A DNA stretch of 64,000 nt from Bryopsis sp. KO-2023 (GCA_030272585.1 BSYQ01000010.1:62001-126000); one strand, 5' to 3'. Counted from the stretch's first letter, positions 44,764 through 56,281 are shown. Made by a program: numbers and translations. Notes: generated by a model from the letters alone, not told the origin.

Positions 44764-45477
44764 ATGACTCCTGAAGTAAGGGAAGCAGAAATATTGGCTA
44801 CACCACCCTTCGCACGGCCGACAGCTTCCGGTGTGGTGGCCGTGGCACTGTCGGATAGGAACAGCTATTTCACTAGGAAGAACATAGCTGCAGGTCTCCA
44901 GTTCATCCTTGCGACGCTTTCGGATGGGTGGACCATACGCCCTTTTGTACCTCAGGGCCCAACAGTGTGGACATATCTAGCTCTTGGGTACTCACAGGGC
45001 GAGGCCGTTCGTAGTGCGAAGCGTCAGTCGACAAATTTGCGCCGTCTATCGCGTAACGGAGCTGGTGGTGACGCGCGCTACAGGGACTGCCAATGGGACG
45101 ACCTTACTGGGGGAGACAACAGCCCTCTTTTTCGTGCAGCTGTTGAGCGCCTGGACAAAGCGTACGAAACCAATGCAGCCTTCAGAAAAGACGTCCAGGA
45201 ACTAACGCGCACTGCGCTACAAGGGCGAGGGGCAGAGTCGTCGGAGGCGGTCGCGGTGGGGTATCGCTATGTTATCGAAGAATTTGCTTGCATGACAATT
45301 CTTCAAGAAGTGCTCGGAGTGGAGGAGATGGCCTGGGTCTACCACAAGCCGGTCGGGCTTGTGGACCGGCTCTTTGAAGGCACGCCTTACGGACTCCCAA
45401 AAGTGCAGGGTGCTTCTTTGGTGGTGGTGAATGCAGAGAACGACGAGTTCATTGCGGCTCTAGGAGGACAGACGTAA
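44764..45477 (+). CDS. tRNA-dependent cyclodipeptide synthase (CDPS, NYH type), 237 aa
   Basis: Uses two aminoacyl-tRNAs to make a cyclic dipeptide (2,5-diketopiperazine); the fold derives from class I aminoacyl-tRNA synthetases. The intact single-exon frame of 237 codons matches the length of the bacterial prototype AlbC (239). Landmarks: VALSDRNSYFTRKNIAAGL, where Ser30 aligns with the AlbC nucleophile Ser37 and Asn33 with Asn40; LGYSQGEAVRSAKRQSTNLR (basic tRNA-binding helix); YRYVIEEF with Tyr169 and Glu173 (AlbC Tyr178 and Glu182); WVYHKP with Tyr193-His194 (AlbC Tyr202-His203). Asn-Tyr-His places it in the NYH subfamily. The C-terminus keeps GLPKVQGASLVVV. ATG at 44764 was chosen because the frame upstream has no other ATG. 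Amino-acid specificity cannot be read. No P450, methyltransferase or cyclodipeptide oxidase lies nearby. Likely acquired by transfer from bacteria. Confidence 0.92.
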   Translation: MTPEVREAEILATPPFARPTASGVVAVALSDRNSYFTRKNIAAGLQFILATLSDGWTIRPFVPQGPTVWTYLALGYSQGEAVRSAKRQSTNLRRLSRNGAGGDARYRDCQWDDLTGGDNSPLFRAAVERLDKAYETNAAFRKDVQELTRTALQGRGAESSEAVAVGYRYVIEEFACMTILQEVLGVEEMAWVYHKPVGLVDRLFEGTPYGLPKVQGASLVVVNAENDEFIAALGGQT

Positions 45478-47033
45478 AATATATGCCGTCCCGTTGGCAA
45501 ATATCGATGTGCACGGAGATGGAATGAATATGATGATCATGGGAGCGACCAACGCGGACTGTGGGAAAAGCACAAAACTGAGGCAGAACTAAACTCGTCC
45601 TGTAGGTGGAACGGATTGACCGGGAAACAATAGAGTGGAAATATCGGAATTTGAATAGTCGATTGTGGCATTCACATTCCCGAGAACGAATTTGCAAGGC
45701 GTGGGGCCCTGTTTTCAGACGTGGGGTATCAATGACAAGTTTCAAAAAAGCTTTTGTAATTATTTTTTGGATTGGTGTGAAGATTTGGTGACCAGAGTCA
45801 AACAAATAAAAAAACGAATTGTCAGTGTCACAACAGCTCAGGGTTGCCACATTTCCACCACAAAGATCACTGAGACTAGGACATTTATCGAGGGAAAAGG
45901 TTGTGATCTTACATAAACGCCCTTCACAGACCTATTCATGTGTGTCTACTGGCTTCGAACGAAATGACCCAAATAGTGAGCAAAAGAAACCTCACCAACA
46001 CATATATATTTCACATCAATTGAGTGTCTCACTCGTGAACTGTGACTCCAAATATAAGTGGACAGTTAAACTGGGACAGAGTAAGTATTTATCATGGGTG
46101 GGTCGGCCGGGAAAATAAACACGGGTACCTGAAGAAATATTCCTGCACAAATCTGAATCGGATGGTATTGGTTTTCATAATGCCAGCACCACAGAGATAC
46201 CAAAGTACACCAGCCCGATTATTGCTCCGCCCAACTCACTTGGATATTATCTTTTTGTGACTTTCGAATTGAGTTGTGAGCACACAGTTGTGCATCAATA
46301 ATGAATAACATCAGATAAAGGTACAATCGATCAAAGAATCCAACAACGAATTTTGACTCAAGTTAGATTTCAAGCATGGAATTGCTGTATCTACAGAGGG
46401 TGAAATGAGGTGATGATGAGGATGCATGAAAAATTGTGGTATGAGGAGCGGGTTGTGACATTGAGTGTCAAGAATGGGTTGAGTGTGGTGTTGTGGGAGG
46501 AAATAAAAGAAAACAGAGCTTGTAAGAACACGTCCCTTTTGAACCTTGTTTTGTTGGATTACACCAGAATCCAAACCCTGACCCTCAGTCGACCGAGTGG
46601 GCAGAGCTGAAAACAATAATTGATCTCGTCACGAGAAACTTCTACGGCCCAGTCTTGTCAAAAAACACAGGTCGAACACGAGAAATCTCATTCTCATTAC
46701 GAAATGATTCCTATAATACAAGAGATGAATTAACAGTGCGGAGGCAGTTTTTACTGCCTGTAATATACAAAAGGAAGAAAAAAAAAATCTCAAAAAGAAG
46801 AAAAATCAAAATGCATACCTGAGCATGCAACATCCCAACCTATCCACAGCACAATCTAGCTGATCTAGTAGATCTACTCAAAAATGGAGCTGGAGAAATT
46901 CCTTGGGGTCTTTTCTCCTGTCCAACTGGTGGTTCAATGGAATTATCTGTAAGTTCGAAATATTTCAGACCAGAACATGTGATCAAAGTCTCCTGCGCTC
47001 GTTGGATTGATCACATGGTCACTGGAAACAGCT
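45478..47033. other. Intergenic, about 1.55 kb
   Basis: 3' flank of the cyclodipeptide synthase gene and of the convergent GRDP-like gene. Only small frames without family resemblance are seen; no tailoring enzyme. Confidence 0.5.
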
Positions 47034-49914
47034 CTACCCACACCCACAGCCACAGCCACAGCCGCATCCACAACCACATCCACCGCATCCACCACAGCCG
47101 CCACAGCCACCGCATCCGCCACAGCCACCCCCATCGCCACAGCCATCGCCTCCCTCATCATCCTGACCTCCATCCTGACCTCCACCTCCACCAACCCTGA
47201 AATCAGAGTAGCCAGCAGACCACCGTCCAAATGTGAATGGAACAGAAAACCCAGCAGCCAAAAGCAGAATGCAGTCATTTCCGTGGAGAGCAGAGGAATT
47301 ATTCGAGGCCTTTGTTCCCCGAGGTTGCAGAATGGTGTGGAGCATTCCAATGGACAGCCCAAGTGCGATCGCCTCGGCTGTGAATCGTTCATCGAGAACG
47401 GTGAACTTTCCGGATGAGAGGTCTACTTCCACAGGATGCAACATCGCCTTGGACTCCTTCGACCACTGCAACTTTGTGCGTGGAGGACTGCACCCACTCA
47501 ATGGGAAGAAACTGGCCTCCAACATTCCTACCTTCCCTGGGATTCCTTTGATCCCCTTGACTGGGCTCCTTCCTGCATTCCTGTCCCCTGATTTTCCAGG
47601 GATGCCTTTGACACCCTTTCTGTAGCCTTCCCAGAAACCGTATAACACTCCCCAGTCACCGGTTTTGCCTCGAATGAGTAATGTTTGTTGTTTTGCATGC
47701 ACTGCAGTGATGCATCGTGAGGGCTTTTTCACCTGCAGGAGTGATTAATTAGTGCCTATTTTTTGGAAGATCCAACATAGTTGCTTTTCGTCAGACATGA
47801 GACGGGGAGCTTGATCAATTGCACAACCAAACACCTATTACCTGTTTTTTAATCGGCAGAACTCTATTCTTCATGAATTCAGATGTTGCCAGGAGAGATC
47901 CCTGCAAATTGTAGACATGAATTGTGCCATGCAGACAGGTCTGACATGAATACGCGACTGTGCAAGAGAAGCACTCCACCCCCTCCTGGTTGCTGACCCT
48001 GAAAACAAGTACCCAGCAGAGAGAAACGTCAAAAAAAAAATCGTATCGAATCGTAAAGCAGCGCGCATAAACACACCAAAAATGAACTCGTTGTATAGTG
48101 GTGAAACCATCCTGCACCTGAACTGTGCCCCCCACGGCGGCGACGCCGATGTTCCCTCCTGCCCAGTTTGAAATACGTCCCGTGCAGCTTGGATGTGCAG
48201 TGGTATATCAAATTGTGCTTGGCCGGGAGACTTGGCCAACGACACCCGGCACCTCAATTTCGCCGACTTTTTCGTTGATGACGATTCTGATGAACGGCGG
48301 GTCAGCGTTACTGGAACGGTCCTTTCCAGTGTCTTTCCAGTGCCATACAGTTCTGCCAGCTCCCAGTTCACTCGAGAAGAAGCATATGTCTCTGCGGACG
48401 TTCCGCAGCACCAAAATGCTCCCCGCTTCTCATGACAGTTGCAATAGACACGTATAGTCAATGTGTCACGCACGGAAAACAGGTATGGCGTCCTCAAATG
48501 GACCCTGCATACAACGCATACCGCCTCCTTTCGACTGTCGACGCCGCCACGGTCTTGTCAAGACAAAGAAGAGAACGAAACGAAAACGGAAACGAAAAAC
48601 AATGCAAGCTGCACATATCGGGCGTGTTTGGAACCCCGAATCTATGTTAGTTCTACAAAACCACACTGTTAAGAGAAGAACGGGGACCACAGCATTAATA
48701 TCGCGATCAGACAAACCTCATCTTTCCCGTTCCACAGGTGATGTAAGCCTTCACCCTCGTGACCTTGGCGTCAAAATCCTCCAGTTGAACGTCCTCAAGC
48801 GTCAGGGTGGTACCTGATGAAGTCAGTTTTTTGCCTTCTCCTGTGTCTTCCACTGGAAATTCTTTCGGGAATCCTCGATAAATTCCGCCGCGAACCAATT
48901 GCTCCTCGCCATAAATATCTTTCCACAGTTTCACGGTGCGTTTGTGCTGCCTATCCAATCTTCCTCCTGGAGTTCTGTCGTTAACAGAGTCGTCGTGGCT
49001 ATACACTCGACCCACAATCCTGATCGTATCCGTTCTGTAGGCGATGGGGTGCAACATGTGACTGTGCCAAGCCAAGTCGGAATCATATCCAGGCACGAAC
49101 ACCTCGTCTGGCTCCATCTGTTTGAGGTAAAGCAGCTTCTTGTACTTGCTGAACCCTGATTTAAGGAATTTTGTGTCTCCAAAATGCGGCAGGGCGACCT
49201 GTGATAAACACAGATGCATCAATTGATCTCCCTCTGACGACTTGGAAAACCCACTTCTTGGAATGCTGAGGGCTGAGAGGGGCTCGCTGGCGTTTCAAAA
49301 GTGCTCAATTTCAGCTCACATACGATGGTCATAAAAGAAAAACAAAAATAAATCGGAGAGTGGTACGGTGAACGTAAACAGGACTGAGCTCAACACACCT
49401 GGTAGTTGAATGCCTGTTGCCTGATGACGGCAGCTTTGATGTCGTAGGGTGTGCGTTTCGACGGCAGATTTTTGAACACATTCGGATCAGGCATTTCCGG
49501 AAGCTCCCAGGGCCCGGCCTGCTCGCTTTCCCACAATCGCCGTGTCGATAAGAGCTTCTTCTGCCTAGCTGCTGGACTGAGAATAGCGTGATCAACAACT
49601 TTCCCGACAGCTTCCACACAATCATCATGGTAAGCCAAGGGAGCCAGCATGTGCGCAATCCACACCGACTCGATATGCAGCGGTGCCACCACTGTTTTTC
49701 CATGCTTGGCGGCGAATGGCAGCCAGAAGGTCCAGTAGCAATTGATCGAATACTCTAATGTTTCGTCCCGGAAGAGCTCCGGGGTGCCGTCCACGAGTTG
49801 CAAAAACTCAAGGAGGTGACGAGACGCAGCTACAACATCGACACTGAGCCGTAGCTTATTTGCATCTTTTGTCGCGAGCTGCTGTCTGCGACGTTTGCTC
49901 GATTCTGATTCCAT
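47034..49914 (-). CDS. DUF1399 glycine-rich domain protein (GRDP-like), about 6 exons, about 702 aa
   Basis: Resembles plant GRDP1/GRDP2 proteins, whose molecular role is poorly known (linked to stress and auxin responses). Exons in transcription order: 49914-49399, 49198-48717, about 48418-48246, 48158-48077, 47998-47842, 47732-47034; phases agree. Exons 1-2 carry two DUF1399-type units with the hallmark His-containing segments: VAPLHIESVWIAHMLAPLAY followed by HDDCVEAVG, and FVPGYDSDLAWHSHMLHPIA followed by YRTDTIRIVGRVYSHDD. The middle exons encode a C2-like/beta-rich part (RIVINEKVGEIEVPG, GVAAVGGTVQVQDG) and HGTIHVYNLQGSLLATSEF. The last exon ends in a Gly-Cys tail of repeated GGC then GC. 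Exon 3's acceptor is uncertain. Confidence 0.75.
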
Positions 49915-50417
49915 TGGAGCGCAGAATGAAGTGCGCGTTGAAACTGAAGTCGCAAGGGCTGATGTATGACTGTCAGGGTGGTTCTGAATATTCGAAACAA
50001 CGAATCGAATATTCGTGAAGTGGCTTGTCAGGCAACATGTGTGACGATCCAAAAGCGCATTCGGCGCAACTACTAACTTTTCATTCGCGCCGCGACTAAA
50101 GGTAGTGTCGCACCGAACTACTGCAGAGTCTGTCTACAGCAACTGAGTCGGACTACGCCAACTTTGAATGTCATATCAAAAACTCGGTATCTAAACTGCA
50201 ACGCACTGAAATTATCGTCACCCAAGAAGTCGGCTAAGACCAGTCGCACAATCAAAACATCGCAATCCGACAGTCATAAGTTCGAACCCTGCCACTCACG
50301 AAAGGCCTACGACCAGGCACCTGAACGTAATACGAGTCAAAGTCGACGGAGACACCCGCTAAGAGGGCCTTGCTCCCGAGACTGAGACAGAAAGTGGAGT
50401 CCCCTGGAGGGTGGTCG
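49915..50417. other. Intergenic, GRDP-like 5' flank
   Basis: Promoter side of the GRDP-like gene. No coding sequence is seen. The last five bases (50413-50417, GGTCG) are the left target duplication of element B. Confidence 0.5.
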
Positions 50418-50598
50418 TGTGACGGGTCGTTCTGGGTGCGAGGTTTGGTGGTGTGAGTCAGTGAGTGGAGGTCAAGTTTTTACAACGTTGTTGTCCAAGT
50501 CAAAATCGGTCTCTCAAAAACACGGTTCCAGTAAATATATAACCCACATCCGGGTTCGCCTAGTCGGTCATACACCTAAGTCTCCCAGTCCGACTACA
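50418..50598 (-). repeat. LTR of element B, left-hand copy (3' LTR), 181 bp
   Basis: As given on the plus strand it starts TGTGACGGGTCG and ends CCGACTACA; it is identical on reading to 56376-56556. Confidence 0.95.
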
Positions 50599-51271
50599 AT
50601 CCCCTCCACATCACGGCTGAAAACACCCGTCAAGCACGTGATGTCTCTACCCGGACGTCTCAACTCAAACACAGTAATCAATCATTGTCCCAACTGTCAA
50701 ATGCCAAATCAACTTAACCCTTTCTACTAACCGAGGTTCACTCTCTCCACCGAGTACTAGTAATCACGAGTTCTCACAAATAACACCCCTGGTTCACTCA
50801 AAATCATAGTCACTTAGTCCACCTGAGATCAATTCCCATTGTCAGCAAAGTATACAGCCATAAGACCATGGCTCAGTCTAAACTCAGTCAGCAACAATAA
50901 ACACAACAGCCAAGAGACTAATACTCCACCAATCAGAAGTAAAGCCCAGGCTGATTCACAGTCAAAACAATAGATACTCCCCTCCAAACTGACCATCTGG
51001 GAGTCCTCCACAAAATTCAAAAATAAAGAATGTCAATTTTCCTTTTTCCCAGATCAGACTTCATTTCCCTTTTCTTTTGTGATTCAGAATCGAAATTCAA
51101 AATCAAACTTCCATTAATCTCTTTTCGGACAATCGAATCTTACCCTGCAGTAAGCGCCAGCCTGACGGTAATTCTCATCTCTCTCTCCCGTAACCGCCCC
51201 CTCACTTAGCGACGAACTGTGGATTACTCGCGATTTCGATTTCCGCCCGATTTCGATCAATCATCACCTTA

Positions 51272-54200
51272 TCATTGCATTAGCCGCCGAAGGTCAGCTT
51301 CCTCCTTCGTAGGCTGGATACCAACGAGTTGATGGTATGCCAAAACTGTTTCTGCTGCGTTCGTCAAATGAATCCATGGCTCCCAGGAATCATGTTCCGA
51401 CCCAAAACCCTTCCAGCGAACCAAATATCGTCGTTTCACAGATCTCCCACGACGAGTCTCCCTGTGATCGAGGATTCTCTCCACCTCGTATTCGAGTTGT
51501 CCTTCGTTCATCACTGGTGCTGGCGGCTCTGGATCTGGTCTCACGAAATCCTCCGATTCCTTGTATCGACGCATCCTGACGACATGAAAGACGTCATGGA
51601 TGTTCCACGTCTCCGGCAACTCCAATCTATACGCAACCTTTCCCAGCCGAGCAAGAACCTTGAATGGTCCTACGAACTTTGGACCCAACTTCGGCGAAAT
51701 TCCACTTCCAGCGAACGATAGATTTTCGGTCGATAGTAAAACCCTATCGCCGATTTTGAACTCCTCTTCTCGCCGAGACTTGTCCGCATATCTCTTTTGC
51801 CTTTCCTGTGCTTGCTTCAACAACATCTTCGCTGAATCCAAGTCCTTCTTCATATTTCCCAGGATGTCATTCACCCCTCTGATTTCAGTTTCGATTCCTC
51901 TTTTCCCGATCAGCGCTAATGGAACCAAAGGATGCTCGCCAGTGTTGAGATAGAACGGCGACTGACCTGTCGAACTGTGCTTGCCGTTGTTGTAAGCGAA
52001 CTCCGCCGCCGGAAGTCTCTCGTCCCAATCGCGACGCCTGGCATCAACATAACATCGTAGGGTTTCCTCCAGAACGCGATTCATGCGTTCCGTTTGTCCG
52101 TCTGTTTGCGGATGAAACGCCGAGCTCAGCTTCAACTCCGTTCCACTCAGCTCCATCAATCGGCGCCAGAACGCAGAAACGAACCTGCTATCACGGTCGG
52201 ACACCAAATTCGAAGGCATCCCGTGATGTCGCCAAACCTCCCTGAAGAATATTTCCGCCAAATCCTTTGCAGTCGCGGTCGTCACAGTCGGCACAAAGTG
52301 CGACATCTTACTCAAACGGTCGACGAAAACAACAATCGCCGTATTTCCCTTTTCGGTTTCCGGCAACTGCACGATTAGATCTAAGCTGACGGATTCCCAG
52401 CGACGATTTGGAATTGGCATCGGCTGTAATTTCCCAGCCGGAACTTTCGCCTCCGATTTTGCTTTCTGACACTTCGGGCATGTTCTACAATATTCGTTCA
52501 CATCCTTGTCCATTCGCTTCCAAAAATAGTATCTTTTGATGAGATCAAGTGTTCGATCTCTGCCCTTATGGCCAGCCACATCAGAATCATGAGCTTCTTT
52601 CAATACTTCTTGTCTGATTGATGTGGGGATCACAATCTGTCCAGATTTCTTCTTGATCAGCTTCCCATCCATTTTGAATTCCTTGCAGACATTTGGATCT
52701 GATTTCTTCAGCAGTTTCCTTATGTTGCCACAGTATGCATCTGTTGCTTGTGCTTTTTCCAGTTTTTCTGGTGTAATTGTTTTCTGTTGAACTTGGCTCC
52801 TTGTTAGAGCATTTGCAGTTTCAGTTTTAGCTCCTCCTTTTTCCATACTCTGTCTCCTCTCTCCTCCCAGGCTGTCAACGTCATTTACCAGCCTTGTGCC
52901 CAGTGGTCTGTAACTCTCAGGAGCTCCATCAGAGTCATCTCCTGAAGACCACCTGTTTGGATCCTTTTCTTTGGGCATTTCATTTTTGATTTCAGGTTCC
53001 ATAAGACCACTTTCCCCAGTAGTCTGAATTCTCACATCCTTTTTCTTTTGATGTGACTTAACATCTGGAGTAGCATCCCCTTGCTCCCCTCCAGTCTGCA
53101 GTTTCTTGGAAACCTTGGAGAGTTCCTGTGATTCCCTGTCCTTCATAACATTGGAATCATTGTTTGGCAGTGTTTTATTTGTCGTTTCATTCAATCCTGA
53201 GATTCCACATTCTAAATTCGCATGTTGCATTGATTCCGCCTTTGCATTCCATGCGTCGTCGTAATTCCCAGTTTCCGATTTCGTCATTGATGCATGGCCG
53301 GTCGATTCCTTTTTGATTTTGTGAGCTGACGACCCCTGATCCCCTCCTGGACCCAATCCATGACTCCGATTTGGTTGGGGACATCGACTGAGGGCGTCAG
53401 CCACCACATTATCTTTCCCTTTAATGTGTATGGTATCAAAATCAAACGGCGCAAGGAACTGAGTCCATCGCACCTGTCGTCGAGTTAATCCCTTCTGGGA
53501 ATCCAACCAGACCAAGCTTGCATTATCAGTTCTCAATGTGAAATGACGACCTTCCAAATACGTCCGCCATTTCTTCAGACAATGCACGATTGCGAGTAAT
53601 TCCTGCTCATGAACTGGATAATTCGATTCTGCTTCCGTAAACTTATGCGATTCGAAAGCAATGGGATGCAATCCCGATTCACCTCGCTGCATCAACACCC
53701 CTCCGATTCCTTCCTGCGAAGCATCAGTCGCCACCACCACCGGCAATCGATCATCAAAATGTCTCAGGACTGGGGCAGATGTCATCGCGATCTTTAATTT
53801 TTCGAATGCATCCTTCTCTCGCCGACCCCAGTGCCAGGGTTTTCCAGATTTCGTGAGGTTCGATAATGGGGCAGCCACCACCGAAAAATTCCTCACGAAT
53901 CGCCTGTAAAACGAGCATAATCCCAAGAAGCTGCGGATGTCATGAACATTCGCTGGCTGCGGCCACGATCGAATGGCATCAATCTTATTCGCCATCGGAT
54001 ATGTGCCATCCCTTTCCATCCACGTTCCTAAGAACTCCACGCCAGACTTCCCGAATTCGCATTTACTCGCTTTTGCATATAACTTCTGCTCCTGCAGCTT
54101 TTCGAGCACTAGCCGAACATGCTCGGCATGTGATTCTTCATCTCGACTGAAAATTAAAACATCATCCAGGAAAACTAGCACGAATCGATCCAGAAACGGC

Positions 54201-56281
54201 CGCAGCGTGTCGTTCATAAGCCGCATAAAGTAAGCCGGCGCATCCGAGAATCCAAAAGGCATTACTAGCCATTCAAAATGGCCGTAGCGGGTTCGAAATG
54301 CCGATTTTCGGACATGTGCATCCTTGATGCGCACCTGCCAATAGCCGCTGCGTAAGTCGATTTTTGTGAAGAAACGCGCCCCCTCCACCTGGTCAGCCAT
54401 CTCGTCCATCCTCGGCAAGGAATACCGTGATCGCACCGTTTGTTTGTTCAGCATTCGGTAGTCAATGCACATCCTCAGCGACCCATCAGATTTCGCCGCG
54501 AAAATCACAGGTGCCCCATACGGACTGTGCGACGGCCGTATCATATTGTGCGACAGCAGGTAATCGAGCTGTGAGCGCACTTCCGTGAGTTCCCTTGGGC
54601 TGAGCTTGTAGATCGGACGTGAGACCGGTTTGGAATCCGGCTGCTCGGTGATTTCGAAATCGTGCATGCGGCGAGGAGGTAGCTTCTTTGGTAGATCCTC
54701 GGGAAATCTCTTTGCATGTTGACGTAACACCTCCTTCAGTCCACTTAGTTCCTCTGGGATGTCATCGATCATTCCATGCAGTTTTGGGTCGACTGTAACA
54801 TCACTTTCGTCATTGTCTGTCCCAGAGTTCGCTTTTCCAGTTTTGTCCTTTGTTTTGTCTTTTCTTGACTCCGGTTGCGAATCTGGTTGTGACATGACCT
54901 CCTTATTTCTCTGGGTGGCATTCAGTTCCATCCCATGTTGTGGTGTACCAGTCAGTTCTTGTTGTTGTTTCCCTTGGAAGTCTCCATTCAGCAATTCCAT
55001 TATTGCAATCTCCCCTCCACTCTCACAGTCCTTTCCCTCAGTTGTCAGTTCCCATTCAGGTAGATCTGAGTTTGGTTCAGTTGATGGCTTGATCCACAGA
55101 GCAAACAGTTGCTCCTCATTTGCTTTGATCATCTTTGTTAGTTGCTTGGCTGATAGGAGATTTAATCTCCTTCCACAGTTCTTGGTTTCTGGGTGGTCAC
55201 CATAATGACCCTGCAACACCAAATCTGGTTTGTCCACTCTGTTGATCGTCACCTTGTGCGTAATCCAATCGATTTTTGGATTTTCATCTGTTAGCCACGA
55301 CTTTCCGAAAATCATATCATGCATTAGCTCTTTCAGCACCAGAAATTTTCTTTTCGTTCTGTACTTTCCGAATCGAACAGTTGTCACGCAGGTCCCAATC
55401 ACATGGGCCTTTGAATCATCAGCCAGCGAAACTGGCTTTGCATTCTTATCCGGTCGGTACCTCAATCCCAACCGTTTCACCAAGCTTTCTGAAACGAAAT
55501 CAGTCGAAGCCCCGCTGTCGACCAACACTGTAACTGCCTCGTGAGACAGCGAGCCGCGCAACCTCAACAGGGTGGATCGACTTCCCACTCCTGATGCTGT
55601 TAATTCCTCTGCGTTCGACTCCTTTTCCCCGGTCGACCCAATCACACTCCCCTCTTCGTCGGCATCCATTTGGAAATCAACATCCGATTTTCCAGGGACT
55701 GCATTTCCGACGTCTGTGTGACAACCTTCAGCCTGACGTTCGCCAACTGAATCCTGAGGCTTCATGGCGTATGAACTCGTCTCCGCCTCATTCTGCCCCC
55801 CAGGGTGGTCATCGAGCGTGGTCGGCGTCGCCGACTCTTTCTTTTCCGACATGCATGCATCCCGCATGCCGACGTCCTTGATTTCTGGCATGACGTCCTC
55901 ATCCTCCGACGCCAAACTTCCTTCACTATTTCCGTCACCAACCACCGCGTCGTCTTCCTTATTCGACGTCGAACTGTGTACCTTCTTTGCGATCTGTCTT
56001 CCCTGCCGTCGGGATACTTTCCCAACTGTCGGCGGTGATCCTGTTTTCTGGTTACACAATCTGTTTGACGCCAAACCTCGGAACTCTTTTAGAACCTCGT
56101 TAATTCCTCCGACGAGACTTTTCTGGCTCCCCAGCAGTTCAACAATAGCACTTTCCACAGTCGATAACCGTTCACGGACACTTCCGCGTTTCCTGTTACT
56201 GTGATCGGTTGAACTTTCCTTTGCTGATCCAGATCGCGCGTCACCTGACTGCGCTTTTTGTTTGTATTGTCTTGTCGTCAT
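51272..56281 (-). CDS. Element B polyprotein with chromodomain, about 1,669 codons
   Basis: Single uninterrupted frame. The first about 230 residues are charged and low-complexity, without a capsid fold I can recognise. Then aspartic protease (VLVDSGASTDFVSESLVKRL), reverse transcriptase (KIDLRSGYWQVRIKD, MPFGFSDAPAYFMRLMND, VFLDDVLIFS), RNase H (VVATDASQEGIGGVLMQ), integrase with its zinc-binding HHCC region (HDSDVAGHKGRDRTLD ... CRTCPKCQKAK) and catalytic core (SLDLIVQLPETEKGNT ... HPQTDGQTERMNRVLEE). The C-terminal chromodomain (EYEVERILDHRETRRG ... YLVRWKGFGSEHDSWEP) probably guides insertion to specific chromatin. Part of a mobile element. Confidence 0.95.
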   Translation of the reverse strand: MTTRQYKQKAQSGDARSGSAKESSTDHSNRKRGSVRERLSTVESAIVELLGSQKSLVGGINEVLKEFRGLASNRLCNQKTGSPPTVGKVSRRQGRQIAKKVHSSTSNKEDDAVVGDGNSEGSLASEDEDVMPEIKDVGMRDACMSEKKESATPTTLDDHPGGQNEAETSSYAMKPQDSVGERQAEGCHTDVGNAVPGKSDVDFQMDADEEGSVIGSTGEKESNAEELTASGVGSRSTLLRLRGSLSHEAVTVLVDSGASTDFVSESLVKRLGLRYRPDKNAKPVSLADDSKAHVIGTCVTTVRFGKYRTKRKFLVLKELMHDMIFGKSWLTDENPKIDWITHKVTINRVDKPDLVLQGHYGDHPETKNCGRRLNLLSAKQLTKMIKANEEQLFALWIKPSTEPNSDLPEWELTTEGKDCESGGEIAIMELLNGDFQGKQQQELTGTPQHGMELNATQRNKEVMSQPDSQPESRKDKTKDKTGKANSGTDNDESDVTVDPKLHGMIDDIPEELSGLKEVLRQHAKRFPEDLPKKLPPRRMHDFEITEQPDSKPVSRPIYKLSPRELTEVRSQLDYLLSHNMIRPSHSPYGAPVIFAAKSDGSLRMCIDYRMLNKQTVRSRYSLPRMDEMADQVEGARFFTKIDLRSGYWQVRIKDAHVRKSAFRTRYGHFEWLVMPFGFSDAPAYFMRLMNDTLRPFLDRFVLVFLDDVLIFSRDEESHAEHVRLVLEKLQEQKLYAKASKCEFGKSGVEFLGTWMERDGTYPMANKIDAIRSWPQPANVHDIRSFLGLCSFYRRFVRNFSVVAAPLSNLTKSGKPWHWGRREKDAFEKLKIAMTSAPVLRHFDDRLPVVVATDASQEGIGGVLMQRGESGLHPIAFESHKFTEAESNYPVHEQELLAIVHCLKKWRTYLEGRHFTLRTDNASLVWLDSQKGLTRRQVRWTQFLAPFDFDTIHIKGKDNVVADALSRCPQPNRSHGLGPGGDQGSSAHKIKKESTGHASMTKSETGNYDDAWNAKAESMQHANLECGISGLNETTNKTLPNNDSNVMKDRESQELSKVSKKLQTGGEQGDATPDVKSHQKKKDVRIQTTGESGLMEPEIKNEMPKEKDPNRWSSGDDSDGAPESYRPLGTRLVNDVDSLGGERRQSMEKGGAKTETANALTRSQVQQKTITPEKLEKAQATDAYCGNIRKLLKKSDPNVCKEFKMDGKLIKKKSGQIVIPTSIRQEVLKEAHDSDVAGHKGRDRTLDLIKRYYFWKRMDKDVNEYCRTCPKCQKAKSEAKVPAGKLQPMPIPNRRWESVSLDLIVQLPETEKGNTAIVVFVDRLSKMSHFVPTVTTATAKDLAEIFFREVWRHHGMPSNLVSDRDSRFVSAFWRRLMELSGTELKLSSAFHPQTDGQTERMNRVLEETLRCYVDARRRDWDERLPAAEFAYNNGKHSSTGQSPFYLNTGEHPLVPLALIGKRGIETEIRGVNDILGNMKKDLDSAKMLLKQAQERQKRYADKSRREEEFKIGDRVLLSTENLSFAGSGISPKLGPKFVGPFKVLARLGKVAYRLELPETWNIHDVFHVVRMRRYKESEDFVRPDPEPPAPVMNEGQLEYEVERILDHRETRRGRSVKRRYLVRWKGFGSEHDSWEPWIHLTNAAETVLAYHQLVGIQPTKEEADLRRLMQ

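Noticed and set aside
46311-47417. Small ORFs near the CDPS gene as candidate diketopiperazine-tailoring enzymes
   Set aside because: None shows motifs of P450s, methyltransferases, oxidases or prenyltransferases. Several are complements of the GRDP-like Gly-Cys repeat.
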